From assembly GCA_949357655.1 (NCBI GenBank), contig CASHTG010000001.1, positions 3,038,001 through 3,102,000 on the forward strand: DNA of 64,000 nucleotides, in the 5' to 3' direction. Both the position numbers and the translations under genes were made by a program. Positions 37,687 to 47,078 of this stretch are shown in pieces. Below the pieces are notes generated by a model. The model had not been told where the DNA came from, made no database searches, and worked only from the letters and a program-made list of their open reading frames with translations. The stretch's first letter is position 1. Each line of letters starts with the position of its first letter. This DNA is from Parascedosporium putredinis (lineage: Eukaryota; Ascomycota; Sordariomycetes; Microascales; Microascaceae).

Positions 37687-39614
37687 TCTGGCGGCCTGAC
37701 TGCGTTGATGGGCAGCCAAGGCTGTGAGACCTAGGCCTGCGACGAGGCCTGCGAGTCGAAACGCTCTGGAAGCCACCCTGAGAAATTCGTCGTTCGACGA
37801 GCTTGTTTAGGGACGCTGCGTTTGGCGTGGGGAGGGGGGCGATGATTTCGCGTTGAAATCGGGAAGCTTGTCCACGTTGGAGTTCGGCTGCGTTGCTGTT
37901 GCGGAGTATGGGTGGGTGTGGGATTGGGAATTTTGAGTGCCGGGGTCAGGGTGGGGTGTGTGTACAAAAGAGAACGTTCCTTGTGCTTCTTCGACCCTTG
38001 GACCCGAGCGTGGCTAAAATACTGGAACCAGTGCGTGCGAGATGGTTTTTGGCGTCGATACTTGAAATGAGAGCTAGAGAGAGCAAGATCCTTTGGTCAG
38101 GCTTTGAAAAGCACGTCTTCCTACCAATCACAACAGCAAGACCATGTTCCCCGCGCGTTGTTGCTTGGTGAAGAGGTGGCAATGACCTCTCAAGAGGCAG
38201 GGACTGGAATGAGGGGTGGGCTGGTTGGTGGGTGGCCACTTACCTGGGGAGAAGACTATTTTCAAGAAGCAAGAAGAAGAGGAAAAAAAAAACAGAAAAG
38301 AAAAGAAAAGAGAGGGCCTCGAGACGGGGGAATAGTTGCGTGACGAGGTAGACAGGCAAATATTCTAAGCTTTTGCCGTGGCAGGGAGAAGAAAATGGCA
38401 ACTTGTGGATGAAGGGTTGAGAATCAAGCCTGACCTTATGGCGAAGTGCGAAGGCAGAAAGGATGCCAACACAAGACAACTATTGGTAACGGAAAGTGCC
38501 AAAGTGGATGCGTCAGCCGGAATGAAATCATCAGCCAGATCAAATCAAGAGAATAATGATAAGGTTCTAGGGGTTCAATCCAGGGTCGATATGGGCTCTG
38601 CTTATGCTGAAGAGAATAGTGGAGAACGAGGGTATCGAGGAGAGAAAGAAGGCAAAGAAAGGATTGATTTCGTCCTGTGTTCGCAGTTGAAACGAGGTGA
38701 GAGTAAGAGGTGTTGATGGTCGGCCGCGTCCCTGGCAGAGGATGACGAACTGGGGCAAAGAACGGTCCTGAATGAGATGATCAATAGATGTACCTCTACG
38801 AGCAAGTGTGGTGTAAAGGTACCAAGCAAGCAGCTCCGGTTGGAAGGGGTTTGTTAACTGAACAAGACGGGAGTTTACTTGTAGACTGTTCGTGACGGTT
38901 GAGCTCCTCCTACAAACCGCCAGGTAGCCCCACCAACCCGCCAGCCCACCCTCCCAACTCCTTCCGCCGGTGACGGGCCAAGGCCGGGTCAAGCAAACTA
39001 CCTCAATCATTACACACACAGTCATGAATCGGTTATTACCTAACGTCATCAACGCTGGTTTTACTACGTCTGGCCAGCACGAACTCAGCGCAAGCTGTGG
39101 CGATTTGCCACTCAACAGCAACTCCCCTCCAAATTCTTCCAGAATGATCCACAAGCGCTAATTATTCGTTTGAAACAAAAGTTATTTTTCTTCATCATTG
39201 ACGAGCGATCCGGAGTTATCTAAATCAAACGATAGGTCCCTCGATTGAAATTCGCTATGCAATGTTGCTGCCTCATCCAAGACCAAGAACCCTCGGTGTG
39301 GCGCTAGGGATCATATACTGGGCGCAAATGCTTGGAAAGGACAGTCAAAGGGGCCGTATCTCTATGGGTCGATGATCTTCCCAGCAGGAGGCTACTTCGA
39401 CGGGGAGGGCGAAGCAGTAAATGGACAGCGAAAGGTGAAGTCAGTTGAAAGTCAGTTAGGAGCAACTAGGATCAACAGATAGCCACCGCGGGGTTCCCTT
39501 AAATGCCGTGTACGCCGTTCGATATCATTTATACATGAGCAGACACACCACTCTCCCACTTTCGCTAGACATGAAGGAAATGCAACAATAGAGAGACAGG
39601 GAGCAGGCAGGCTC

Positions 39615-39655
<41 letters not shown>

Positions 39656-39684
39656 AAAGACTAGAGGATGGCCGCCTAGGAACA
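37687..39684. other. 2-kb gene-free region between FIS1 and the RING gene
   Basis: Upstream of the RING gene and downstream of FIS1 (both on minus). It contains purine-rich tracts and a (GA)n repeat just after FIS1. A 195-codon minus frame at 38567-39154 has no recognisable domain, and I treat it as chance. Confidence 0.45.
39619..39651. repeat. (GA)16 microsatellite
   Basis: About 16 uninterrupted GA dinucleotides just 3' of FIS1, probably in its 3' UTR or just beyond. Confidence 0.9.
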
Positions 39685-40368
39685 TCACCTCTTGCGCGCG
39701 TTCCTTAGTAGGAAGGCACCCACAGCGCCGGCAGCCACGGCCACGCCACCCATTATCGCAACGCCCACAAGCCCTTCTCGAGTGACCCGGTCATCAATCA
39801 GCGTCTGGAGGTTCGAGGCCTGCAGGTTGGCAGGTTCCTTGTCGAGCAAAATATCATTGTATCGCCTCGCTTCGTTGTAGTTGCCGAGCTTATAGTTGCC
39901 AAGGGCAAGATAGTATAGACACTCTCGTCGGCGCTCGGGGGCCACACGGAAGATGTCAGACAAAAGACGAACACCGAGTTGCTGGTCGGCCCTGGAACTC
40001 GATTTTACAAGACCCTAGAGGAGCGCGCAAGCGAATTTTACGTTAGCCACAGACGCCTAAGAGGACAAGGGGGTCTTGTTGCTGCGTTGTAGAAAGGCAT
40101 ACCCAAGCGTAGTTGAACTTTGTCTGCACGCTCACCATCTCGCCCTCCTTCTCAAACTGGTCGCGGAGAACCTGAAGCTCCGACTCCTTCAGGGGACTAT
40201 GGAGGGCATGATTAGCACATGGTGGGGCAGGTAAGGGGCAAGGATATCTTCTTACGTCTCCGCATCTAGGGCATCTATTCAGGTTGTCAATAACGGGCTT
40301 CTTCAACATGTTGGCCGCTGCCTGGTGGCTTGGATGGAGCACTCACATGGTAACTCGTCACTACCCAT
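39685..40368 (-). CDS. FIS1: Mitochondrial fission 1 protein
   Basis: Tail-anchored outer mitochondrial and peroxisomal membrane protein that recruits the fission dynamin machinery. Four exons on minus: 40368-40347 (22 nt), 40274-40256 (19 nt), 40196-40103 and 40014-39685; 465 nt, 154 aa, the normal size. The protein begins MGSDELPYALDAETPLKESEL, with the Tyr codon split across intron 1 and the Thr codon across intron 2. The TPR-like core carries EKEGEMVSVQTKFNYAW, RADQQLGVRLLSDIF and the signature RRECLYYLALGNYKLGNYNEARRYND. A C-terminal transmembrane segment (GLVGVAIMGGVAVAAGAVGAFLL) is followed by a basic NARKR tail, as expected for a tail anchor. Introns (72, 59 and 88 nt) have GTGAGT, GTAAGA and GTATGC donors. 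It is head-to-head with SPC24. No lesions. Confidence 0.95.
40256..40274 (-). other. FIS1: 19-nt microexon of FIS1
   Basis: AATAG acceptor before and GTAAGA donor after. The exon codes the end of Tyr, Ala-Leu-Asp-Ala-Glu and the start of Thr. Skipping it would shift the frame, so it must be spliced precisely. The family-typical start PYALDAETPLK is only obtained with it. Confidence 0.88.
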
Positions 40369-41082
40369 GGTGGCGGCAGAATAAATCGGTAAAAAGTTAT
40401 CAAGTTCAGGAGATCGTCACCAACGAAAGGAAAAGGCGGCTGCAAGAGGACTATAGGTTGGGAATAGAGAATGAAAAAGGGTATTCTGCCTACAGCTGAG
40501 GGGTGAAGGAGAGTAGAAGAGGAGAATAATTATCGATCATCAGGATATGGGGTGTGTCTGCGCCCTCGGGTTCAGATGAGCATCCGACGAAACCAGAAGC
40601 AGGACCAATGCGTCAGCACCAGCAAGCAGGTGGGAAAAAGCTTGGACCATGTCGGCGCGTGATGACGAAGGCAAAACTGAGCCCCTCGGCTCAAGTGCTC
40701 GCACCCAATTCTTGGCGGCCTCGTGGCGCGCCCACCAAAATTCATTAATGGGTGCACGCAGGCATTATTATTGTCTGGGCGACGGGGTCTTGTTTAGATT
40801 CTTTCCTTTTGAGCCATCCCCACCAATGCATCCCAGATGCATAATATTTCTCACTTGACGATCCAGATTTGACATTGCGAAAGCACCAACCCAACTCAAT
40901 CAACCACGAGGAACAGAACCGAAGACGGAAGATAACAACAAAAAACAAAAACATCAAGCAAAGTCAACTAAACTGCGGGGAAATCGAAAAGGGGCAAGAA
41001 AAGACACGCGACAATCCGATCCAGCCTTTACCCTCCATCCTTTCAACTCGGACCCAAGACAACAGAGCCACCAAAAGCCACG
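40369..41082. promoter_or_regulatory. Shared divergent promoter region of FIS1 and SPC24
   Basis: 714 nt separate the two start codons, so both promoters and leaders must lie here. The SPC24 side is rich in CAA/AAC, like a fungal leader. No clear TATA box. Confidence 0.6.
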
Positions 41083-41835
41083 ATGCTGCTCTCCGAGGAT
41101 CCCGCTACAGTAAGCCGGCACAAGGCAGCCACCTGCGTACTCAAGAGAAAACTAACATTCGCCGACCCTCACAGCTCATCGACCACACGATCAAGAACTT
41201 CAACATCGCGCCAGACAAGCAGGCCGTATCGCGCATCAACGAATCCCTTTCCACCCTCGGGCAGGCGCGTGAGCTTCGCGCGAAAGAAGCTGAGGATGCT
41301 ATCCGACGTTAGTTTATAGCATCCCCCTTTTCCCACTTACCCATATAACGATCGTAGACGGAATGGCTGATGACTCAAAAATTTTCAACTTACAGGTCTC
41401 GCACGTTCCATGAAGACGAAGACGGCGCAGCACGAAGAGCTCGTCGCGTCTCATTCCTCCGCCGACCACGCTTCGGAGATTGCCCGTCTCGATACCCAAA
41501 AGTTCCGCACCGCCAAGGCTGCGTCCGACGCCGAAATGGAAGCTGAACGTCTCGCCCTCCAAGCCGCGGACCTCGCGGCGCGGCTCCAGGAACTCGAACT
41601 TCAAGGGCTTGACGGAGGGGATAGCGCGAAGCGAAGAGACCCCATCGATGACGAGGTGCTTCTCAGACTCAAGGTGTACCGGAGTTTGGGAATCGATATC
41701 GAGCGGGACGAAAGGGACGGCGAGTTCACCAAGGCCGTCATTAGGAATGACAGGAAAGGAGACGTGCACGTCGTCAACATGGACAAGAAGTTTTCGAGGT
41801 TCTTCTACGCCAACTATTTTTGGCAAACGCTCTGA
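41083..41835 (+). CDS. SPC24: Kinetochore protein Spc24 (NDC80 complex)
   Basis: Subunit of the Ndc80 complex, which pairs with Spc25 and anchors the complex to the inner kinetochore. Exons 41083-41109, 41175-41307 and 41396-41835; 600 nt, 199 aa, normal for fungi. It starts MLLSEDPAT and after intron 1 (GTAAGC..ACAG, 65 nt) continues LIDHTIKNFNIAPDKQAVSRI, the conserved N-terminus. A coiled coil spans about residues 35-125 (RELRAKEAEDAIRR, then EIARLDTQKFRTAK). The C-terminal globular RWD-like domain runs from DDEVLLRLKVYRSLGIDIE to RFFYANYFWQTL, the typical end. Intron 2 (88 nt) has a GTTAGT donor and TTACAG acceptor and splits an Arg codon. Intact. Confidence 0.95.
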
Positions 41836-42484
41836 GCAAGGGAACCTGGGGAAGGCGAGATGACATATTGTTACGATTCAAGGGGACTGTGGGGGCTTAT
41901 GATTCTTTGGGTAATGGCGGCGTTTGGGGGCTGGATACGTGATACTCCTTAACGCATATAAATAATGACTATCAATGATGTTTATTATACCTGTGAGTAA
42001 GACTCAGTAAAGACGTGAAACCAAGTTGATCAACCGATCCCGGACTTTTTCAACCCTGGACAGCTGTTTGCCAGTCTAAAAGGACCACAAACAAGAATCC
42101 AAGAGAGATGAAAACGCCTTCCATTACCGTTATTTATTCTACAATGGATGTACAATTTCTTTTTGGTGGTGGCTCCAGGCCATCCCAAGAACTCGTTCCT
42201 TGATTCGGACCGTTCCGCGCTCCAGTGCATTTTGTAGTCCAAGCCGAGAAGTCTATAGATGGCTCCGGCGTGCCCGTTTCAACATGGCGCTCTAAAACGA
42301 TGGGCTTTTCGGGTTTTAAGGGGTCCCCCAAGGTGCCGCGGTGCTTCTTCCCGCAAACCCGTAGCTGATTTTTGTCATCTCGTTGTTGTCCATGAAGATT
42401 CCAGATGGATATCAATCATAACTTCTGTTTTTTTTTTTTTTTTTAAAGCAGTACCAAATAATGTCGGGTCGCAGTTTGGTCCAT
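41836..42484. other. Convergent intergenic region downstream of SPC24
   Basis: About 650 nt between the stops of SPC24 (+) and the membrane-protein gene (-), so two 3' UTRs. It includes a T17 run at 42428-42444, which on the minus strand is an A17 run just after the membrane-protein gene. No gene seen. Confidence 0.5.
42428..42444. repeat. T17 homopolymer
   Basis: Seventeen consecutive T, followed by AAA, in the convergent intergenic region. Confidence 0.9.
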
Positions 42485-43192
42485 TCACCTCCGACTCAGC
42501 CTCGGAGATGCAGGCCCAAAGAAGCCCTCGTCCCCACCGGCGGAGGTCAAGGTTGGTGGCATAGGGGGAGGTGTACGAGCTTTGGAGCTATTTGGTGACA
42601 CTCGTTTTCTTCGTGTGGTGGGACTTCGAGTCCGCGCTCTCGTCGACAGGGCAGTCTCCTTGGGAGGAAGTATCGTCAAGCCGGCAGACAGAGTCCTTTT
42701 ATGGTGCGGCCTTCCATGGGTATGCCGGTGGTTCACCTCGGGCAGCTCGAGGCGAGTTGATGTTCATCAAAGTTCGTCGTCCTCCCCACTTGCCCTCCAC
42801 CCGCCAACACCTTCGAAATCCCTATCCAGGCCGACGCTCGGAATTAATCCTGGTCCCGTCTCTTTTGTCGGGGAGGAGGCCTCGGCGGATATCAGGCTTG
42901 CCGAACTTAGGCGGCGCCTCCTCCGGAAACCGGCGGTCGAGGCCGGGGACAAGGGGGCTACCGGCGGCGGAATACCTATTGTTGTTATAATAAAGCCGCC
43001 TACGAGAGAAAAACGTCCGAAAATATACGTTGGGACGAAGGAGATGACGAGATCAAAGTATATGAGCATGACGCGGAAGAGGAGAACAGAGAAGGCGATA
43101 GTTGTCGTAATCCCAGCGAATATAGCCAGAGGCAAAGTAACAATGGTCAGAAATGGTATGACCAGCAACCGCAAAGGGTTGAAGAACGCCAT
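42485..43192 (-). CDS. Small multi-span membrane protein, conserved in fungi, with in-frame TGA TGA
   Basis: Function unknown. It starts MAFFNPLRLLVIPFLTIVTL, with two or three hydrophobic spans in the first 60 residues (LAIFAGITTTIAFSVLLFRVML, LVISFVPTYIFG). A Ser/Pro/Arg-rich soluble tail follows, with the block GLIPSVGLDRDFEGVGGW and the tail SPNSSKARTPPPMPP..GDEGFF. Two adjacent TGA codons (42769-42764) interrupt the frame, yet the downstream frame is the same one and still family-like (RLELPE onward). Reading one base over gives MNINS between the two halves. This suggests one missing base (TGG read as TG) plus two missing shortly after, so the frame is restored by chance. Without the lesion it would be about 236 aa. 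I saw no splice pair that removes the stops cleanly. Confidence 0.65.
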
Positions 43193-45383
43193 TGCGGCGT
43201 AGGATTGTCTTGCACAGAGCTGGTCTTGTCGGTGATTTTGCTTATTTTTAGCTGATGGCTCGTGATGTTGCGCTCGCATTCTCCGATGCGAAGCTCTTGC
43301 CCATTCAGTAGGCCCAAAAATAAAAGAAGAGAGAAAACAAAACAATGGCGAAGATAAGAGCGGTCGGCGGATCTTGCCTTTACTCCGTTGCTATTGCTTC
43401 AAGAGCCATAGAAAAAGAAAGTATCAAGATAAAAAGGGGGAGAGGGGAAAGAAATCGATTGCGTAGTGTTGGACAATTCAGGCGCCCGCTACGTAGATTT
43501 TGCGGCGATCTGAGTGCAGCTGGAAGGCAACTGGGGGTGCGAGGTATGCAGGCAGCTTCGTAATAGGACGGCCAAGGCGAGATAAGGGGCATCCGTGATG
43601 AAAGAAGTCAAAGCTAAAAAAGGTGGACGCCAGTCTAGATGAGGGCGTAAACTCGGAGTCACTCGAGAGAACGGGGTTGACAAAAGTTGACCGAGAAGGA
43701 GCGAAAAATGGCGTGGCAGAATCACATGTGTTTTGTTTCGCTGTGGCTTCGCCTAGTCGGTAGTGGCCGAGCTCCCTGTCTGCTCCATGTCACTTGGCGG
43801 GGCCCGGTACCGTAGGTGTGGTCTCGGTGATGCGCAGATCGTTCGTACCCCTACTAGTCCGGGATTCTTCCCCTCTTCCCCCATTCCCCTCAAAGATCCC
43901 TTGATAACCCCCGATGGTGGGACTAGGCGCGCCCGACCGTGGCTCGAGGTTCATGTCGACTTCAAACCACTTTCCTTAACAAAGTAGGGGTCTTTCGACC
44001 AGTTGCGTCAGTTGGATCAAGGTCTGGTGGAGCCCGTTGAGCCGTTCTTCCGCAGCCATCCATTCAATTGATATCGAGTCTTTCAGATCAGCCCGGCTCC
44101 TTGGACGCTCCAATGGTCCTTAGGATATTGCAGTGGCAATGGATGCGATAAGGTCCGTATAGGCTGGCCGAGGTCAACCGAATTGATCCATTGCAGAGAC
44201 TGCCTGTGTTTGCCACCTCTCATATCCCACGGGCAGCTCTGACCAGTCGGCCGATGATCCACGAACGCTCGACCATACTACCAGAGGTGAGGGATTGGCT
44301 GGTTGGCTGGCAATTGGCTATCCCCTCTTTTCATCCTCTTCATCTTCTTCCCACCACCTATTCCTAGTCGCTAGTCTCACGTATGTATACCTGGTCAGAC
44401 GCAAGGGCTGCATTGAGGAGGCGAAACCGGCCAAGACTTCAAGAACAACCCATTGACGTTATCTCAGCAAGTCAACGATTCGTATTCAAGTAAACCATGC
44501 AAAGCGACCGCTGATCTCGATTATCGAAGCCCAAAGGAGTAGACCAAGCCTCCAATCAATACGTTAGTGTGTACTCGGTATCAGTAGTCTAGCTCTCGGG
44601 GATGTAGTGCCCTCGAGGGAGGATAGCACTGTGACAATACGGCGCCTTGTTAAGGACCACGCAAGGCAACAAGTAGTTTCCACAACTGCTTTAATTCACT
44701 ATGACTGCGGACCATGTGAGATCAATGCAGTGCCACATCAAGGCTATTTGCACTATTCAAGGAGACTGGCCCTCTAGTCCAGCGGCAGAATCAAACCATC
44801 GTTGTCCTTATTCTTTAGCAGAGGCCAGGGGCCATGATGAGGGCACTGGGGGACAACGGCCCCGTAAATGTGACAAGCCCCGCCGTACAAGCTCAGCGCC
44901 TCCAAAACTGATCAAATTCCTTAGCCCCACAATCGTCATCGATTCCGCAACCCCGCATCAGCCTGCCTCGCCTCGCCCGTGCTGCTCGTCCCCCTTCGAG
45001 GTTGCATGCAGATCATGAAGACCGTCGATGGAATAGCTCGCGGAACAAAGCACCTCTAGCCTAGGCTTCCTTGGATATCTGTGCAAAGTACAAAATTTGT
45101 GCACTATAGACCTTTTCATCACCCACCGAGGCAAAAGAGGAAGAGTACACCAATCCAGTTTCGTCGATCGTAGGGCTGCCGTTACGCACAACGCCACAAC
45201 CCCCACAGTCTCTACCTAGCTCCATCACCATTGAACGTTATCAAGCACCCGCGTCAAGGCTTGCCGCGCGCTACCATCCACACACACGCACACACATACC
45301 TCTCTAGGCTACCCCTCAGGACCAAACGAGAAAACTCACATACCGTTGACGAGCTCGCTACAATCTAGACATTGGTGCTAAAC
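43193..45383. other. 2.2-kb divergent intergenic region
   Basis: Between the membrane-protein gene (-) and the TatD gene (+), so both promoters lie here. No coding signal, RNA gene or repeat that I can support. Confidence 0.5.
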
Positions 45384-46703
45384 ATGTGTGGAGGCGAGCA
45401 GCATCCGTCCCCGGCGCGTGGCGACGAACCCCAGCCCTCCACCCCTTTCCCCTGGGACGCCGGAGCCTTTGACGCCCACTGCCACCCCACCGACACCATG
45501 AGCTCCATCGCCAGCATACCGGACATGAAGTCTCACCTACTAACCATCATGGCCACCCGCTCCCAGGACCAAGATCTCGTCAACGAGGTTGCCTCCCAGT
45601 ACGGCCTCAAGCAGCGTTCGGATCTGAAAGGCTCCGGCTCGTCCAAGAAGCACGTTATCCCCGCCTTTGGCTGGCACCCGTGGTTCTCCCACCAACTCTT
45701 CCCCGACGACGACCCTTCCACGTTCGCCGCTCCTCCTCCCGACGCCCCCGCCGAAGCCACGCAGGAGTTCAAGAGAAAACACTACTCCTCCATATTAACC
45801 CCCGCCCCGACGACCCGGAATTCATCGCCCAGCTCCCCGCCCCCATCCCGCTCTCCTCCTTCCTCGACGCCACCCGCTCGCGAGTCAAAGCCCACCCCGT
45901 CGCCATGATTGGCGAGATCGGTATCGATAAGGCCTTTCGACTCCCGGAAAAGTGGACCCATTCCGGCCCCGAGCCACTCGACCCCGACGACTCCCTTACC
46001 CCCGGCGGCCGCGCGGGCCGTCGCCTGAGCCCCCATTCCGTCGCCATCGGCCACCAGATCGCCATACTGCAAGCGCAGCTCAGGCTGGCTGGCGAGCTCG
46101 CCATCCCCGTCAGCGTCCACGGAGTCCAGGCCCACGGCGTTTTATACGATGCCGTCGCCGCCTGCTGGAAGGGCCACGAGCGGGATGTCCTGAGCAAGCG
46201 GGAGAGGAGGAGAGTGGCACCCAATGCTGAAAACTGGTCCACGAGCGACGAATCCGACGGTGATGGCGAAGACGATGAGTTTGCCGACGACGAGTACTAC
46301 AAGAAGATGCGCGCCCTGAGCCTCAAGCAAAGGACAAAAACAAGGCCGCCACGGCCAAGCCTTTCCGCCCAGGATATGTCTTCACTCCTTCAGCGGATCC
46401 GTCGAGGTGCTGAAGCGCTACATAAAACCCCAGGTTCCCGTGGATGTATACTTTTCCCTCTCCGTGGCCGTCAACCTCAGCACCCCCTCTGCCCATTCAA
46501 AGTTTGCCGAGATCGTGGCCGCCATCCCCGATGATAGGCTGCTCGTCGAAAGCGACCTGCACGAGGCTGGGCCGGCTATGGATGAAGCCTTGGAAGACAT
46601 CTACCGCAGAGTATGCGAAGCCAAGGGGTGGGGTCTGCGGGAGGGCGTGGAGAGGATAGCAGCCAACTTCGTCACTTTTGTTTTTGGGGCCGAGGATTCG
46701 TAA
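45384..46703 (+). CDS. TatD-family metal-dependent hydrolase (Scn1-like) with three single-base frame breaks
   Basis: Probable metal-dependent nuclease/amidohydrolase-type TIM barrel. It begins MCGGEQHPSP; the metal-binding FDAHCHPTDTMSS motif follows at once, then IMATRSQDQDLV, AFGWHPWFSHQL, HPVAMIGEIGIDKAFRLP, IPVSVHGVQAHGVLYD, PPRICLHSFSG, DDRLLVESDLHEAG, and the C-terminal helix ending NFVTFVFGAEDS. These blocks lie in three frames, each step one base short: near the C runs at 45799-45808, near AAAGG at 46329-46333, and near TTTCC at 46362-46366. Restoring one base at each gives 1323 nt, a continuous 440-aa protein. An acidic insert (ESDGDGEDDEFADDE) sits between barrel blocks, as in fungal Scn1-like members. 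No intron needed. Uncorrected, the gene would look like three overlapping fragments. Confidence 0.85.
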
Positions 46704-47078
46704 ACCACGCGGCGAGCGAATATGCCAATAATTAGGTTAATACATAGAAAAAATATGCTGTAGTAGACTGAATTGGACAAAACAAGAAGCATCAACCTGA
46801 ACTCCCAAAAGGGCCATGTCCCGAAATCCCCTGTCCTCAAGATAACAAAAGAAAAGTTCCCATCGGTAAATCCCCAAGACTATCCAAACGCCACATGTAC
46901 ATATGAAATCGAACAGAGACGGCAAAGGGGTGACGCAAAGAAAGCCCCAAGGCTGCATGGCCCCCGTAACCGCTTCGAGCCCGCCCAAGAACTTGCGCCA
47001 ACACTATCCACATTCCCATACCTGCCCATTTTGTGTTGCCTTGCCCCGTTCCAAATCTCCAGACCAAGCTACCCCACC
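46704..47078. other. Convergent intergenic region
   Basis: 375 nt between the stops of the TatD gene (+) and the PPxY membrane-protein gene (-), therefore 3' UTR sequence. Nothing else seen. Confidence 0.5.

Noticed and set aside
37687..37776. Earlier RING-ligase start adding 30 residues (MASRAFRLAGLVAGLGLTAL)
   Set aside because: The in-frame extension looks like a hydrophobic leader, but the family starts just before the zinc ribbon (MASDGS..), so the downstream ATG was chosen; not fully excluded.
38570..38590. tRNA B-box-like GGTTCAATCC
   Set aside because: No matching T-stem, acceptor stem or upstream A box could be drawn, so it is not a tRNA.
38567..39154. 195-codon minus-strand open frame between FIS1 and the RING gene
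   Set aside because: No domain or transmembrane logic recognised; probably chance in non-coding sequence.
45384..46703. Introns to explain the TatD frame changes
   Set aside because: No donor-acceptor pair joins the frames without removing conserved family blocks, and the frame steps occur within a few bases.
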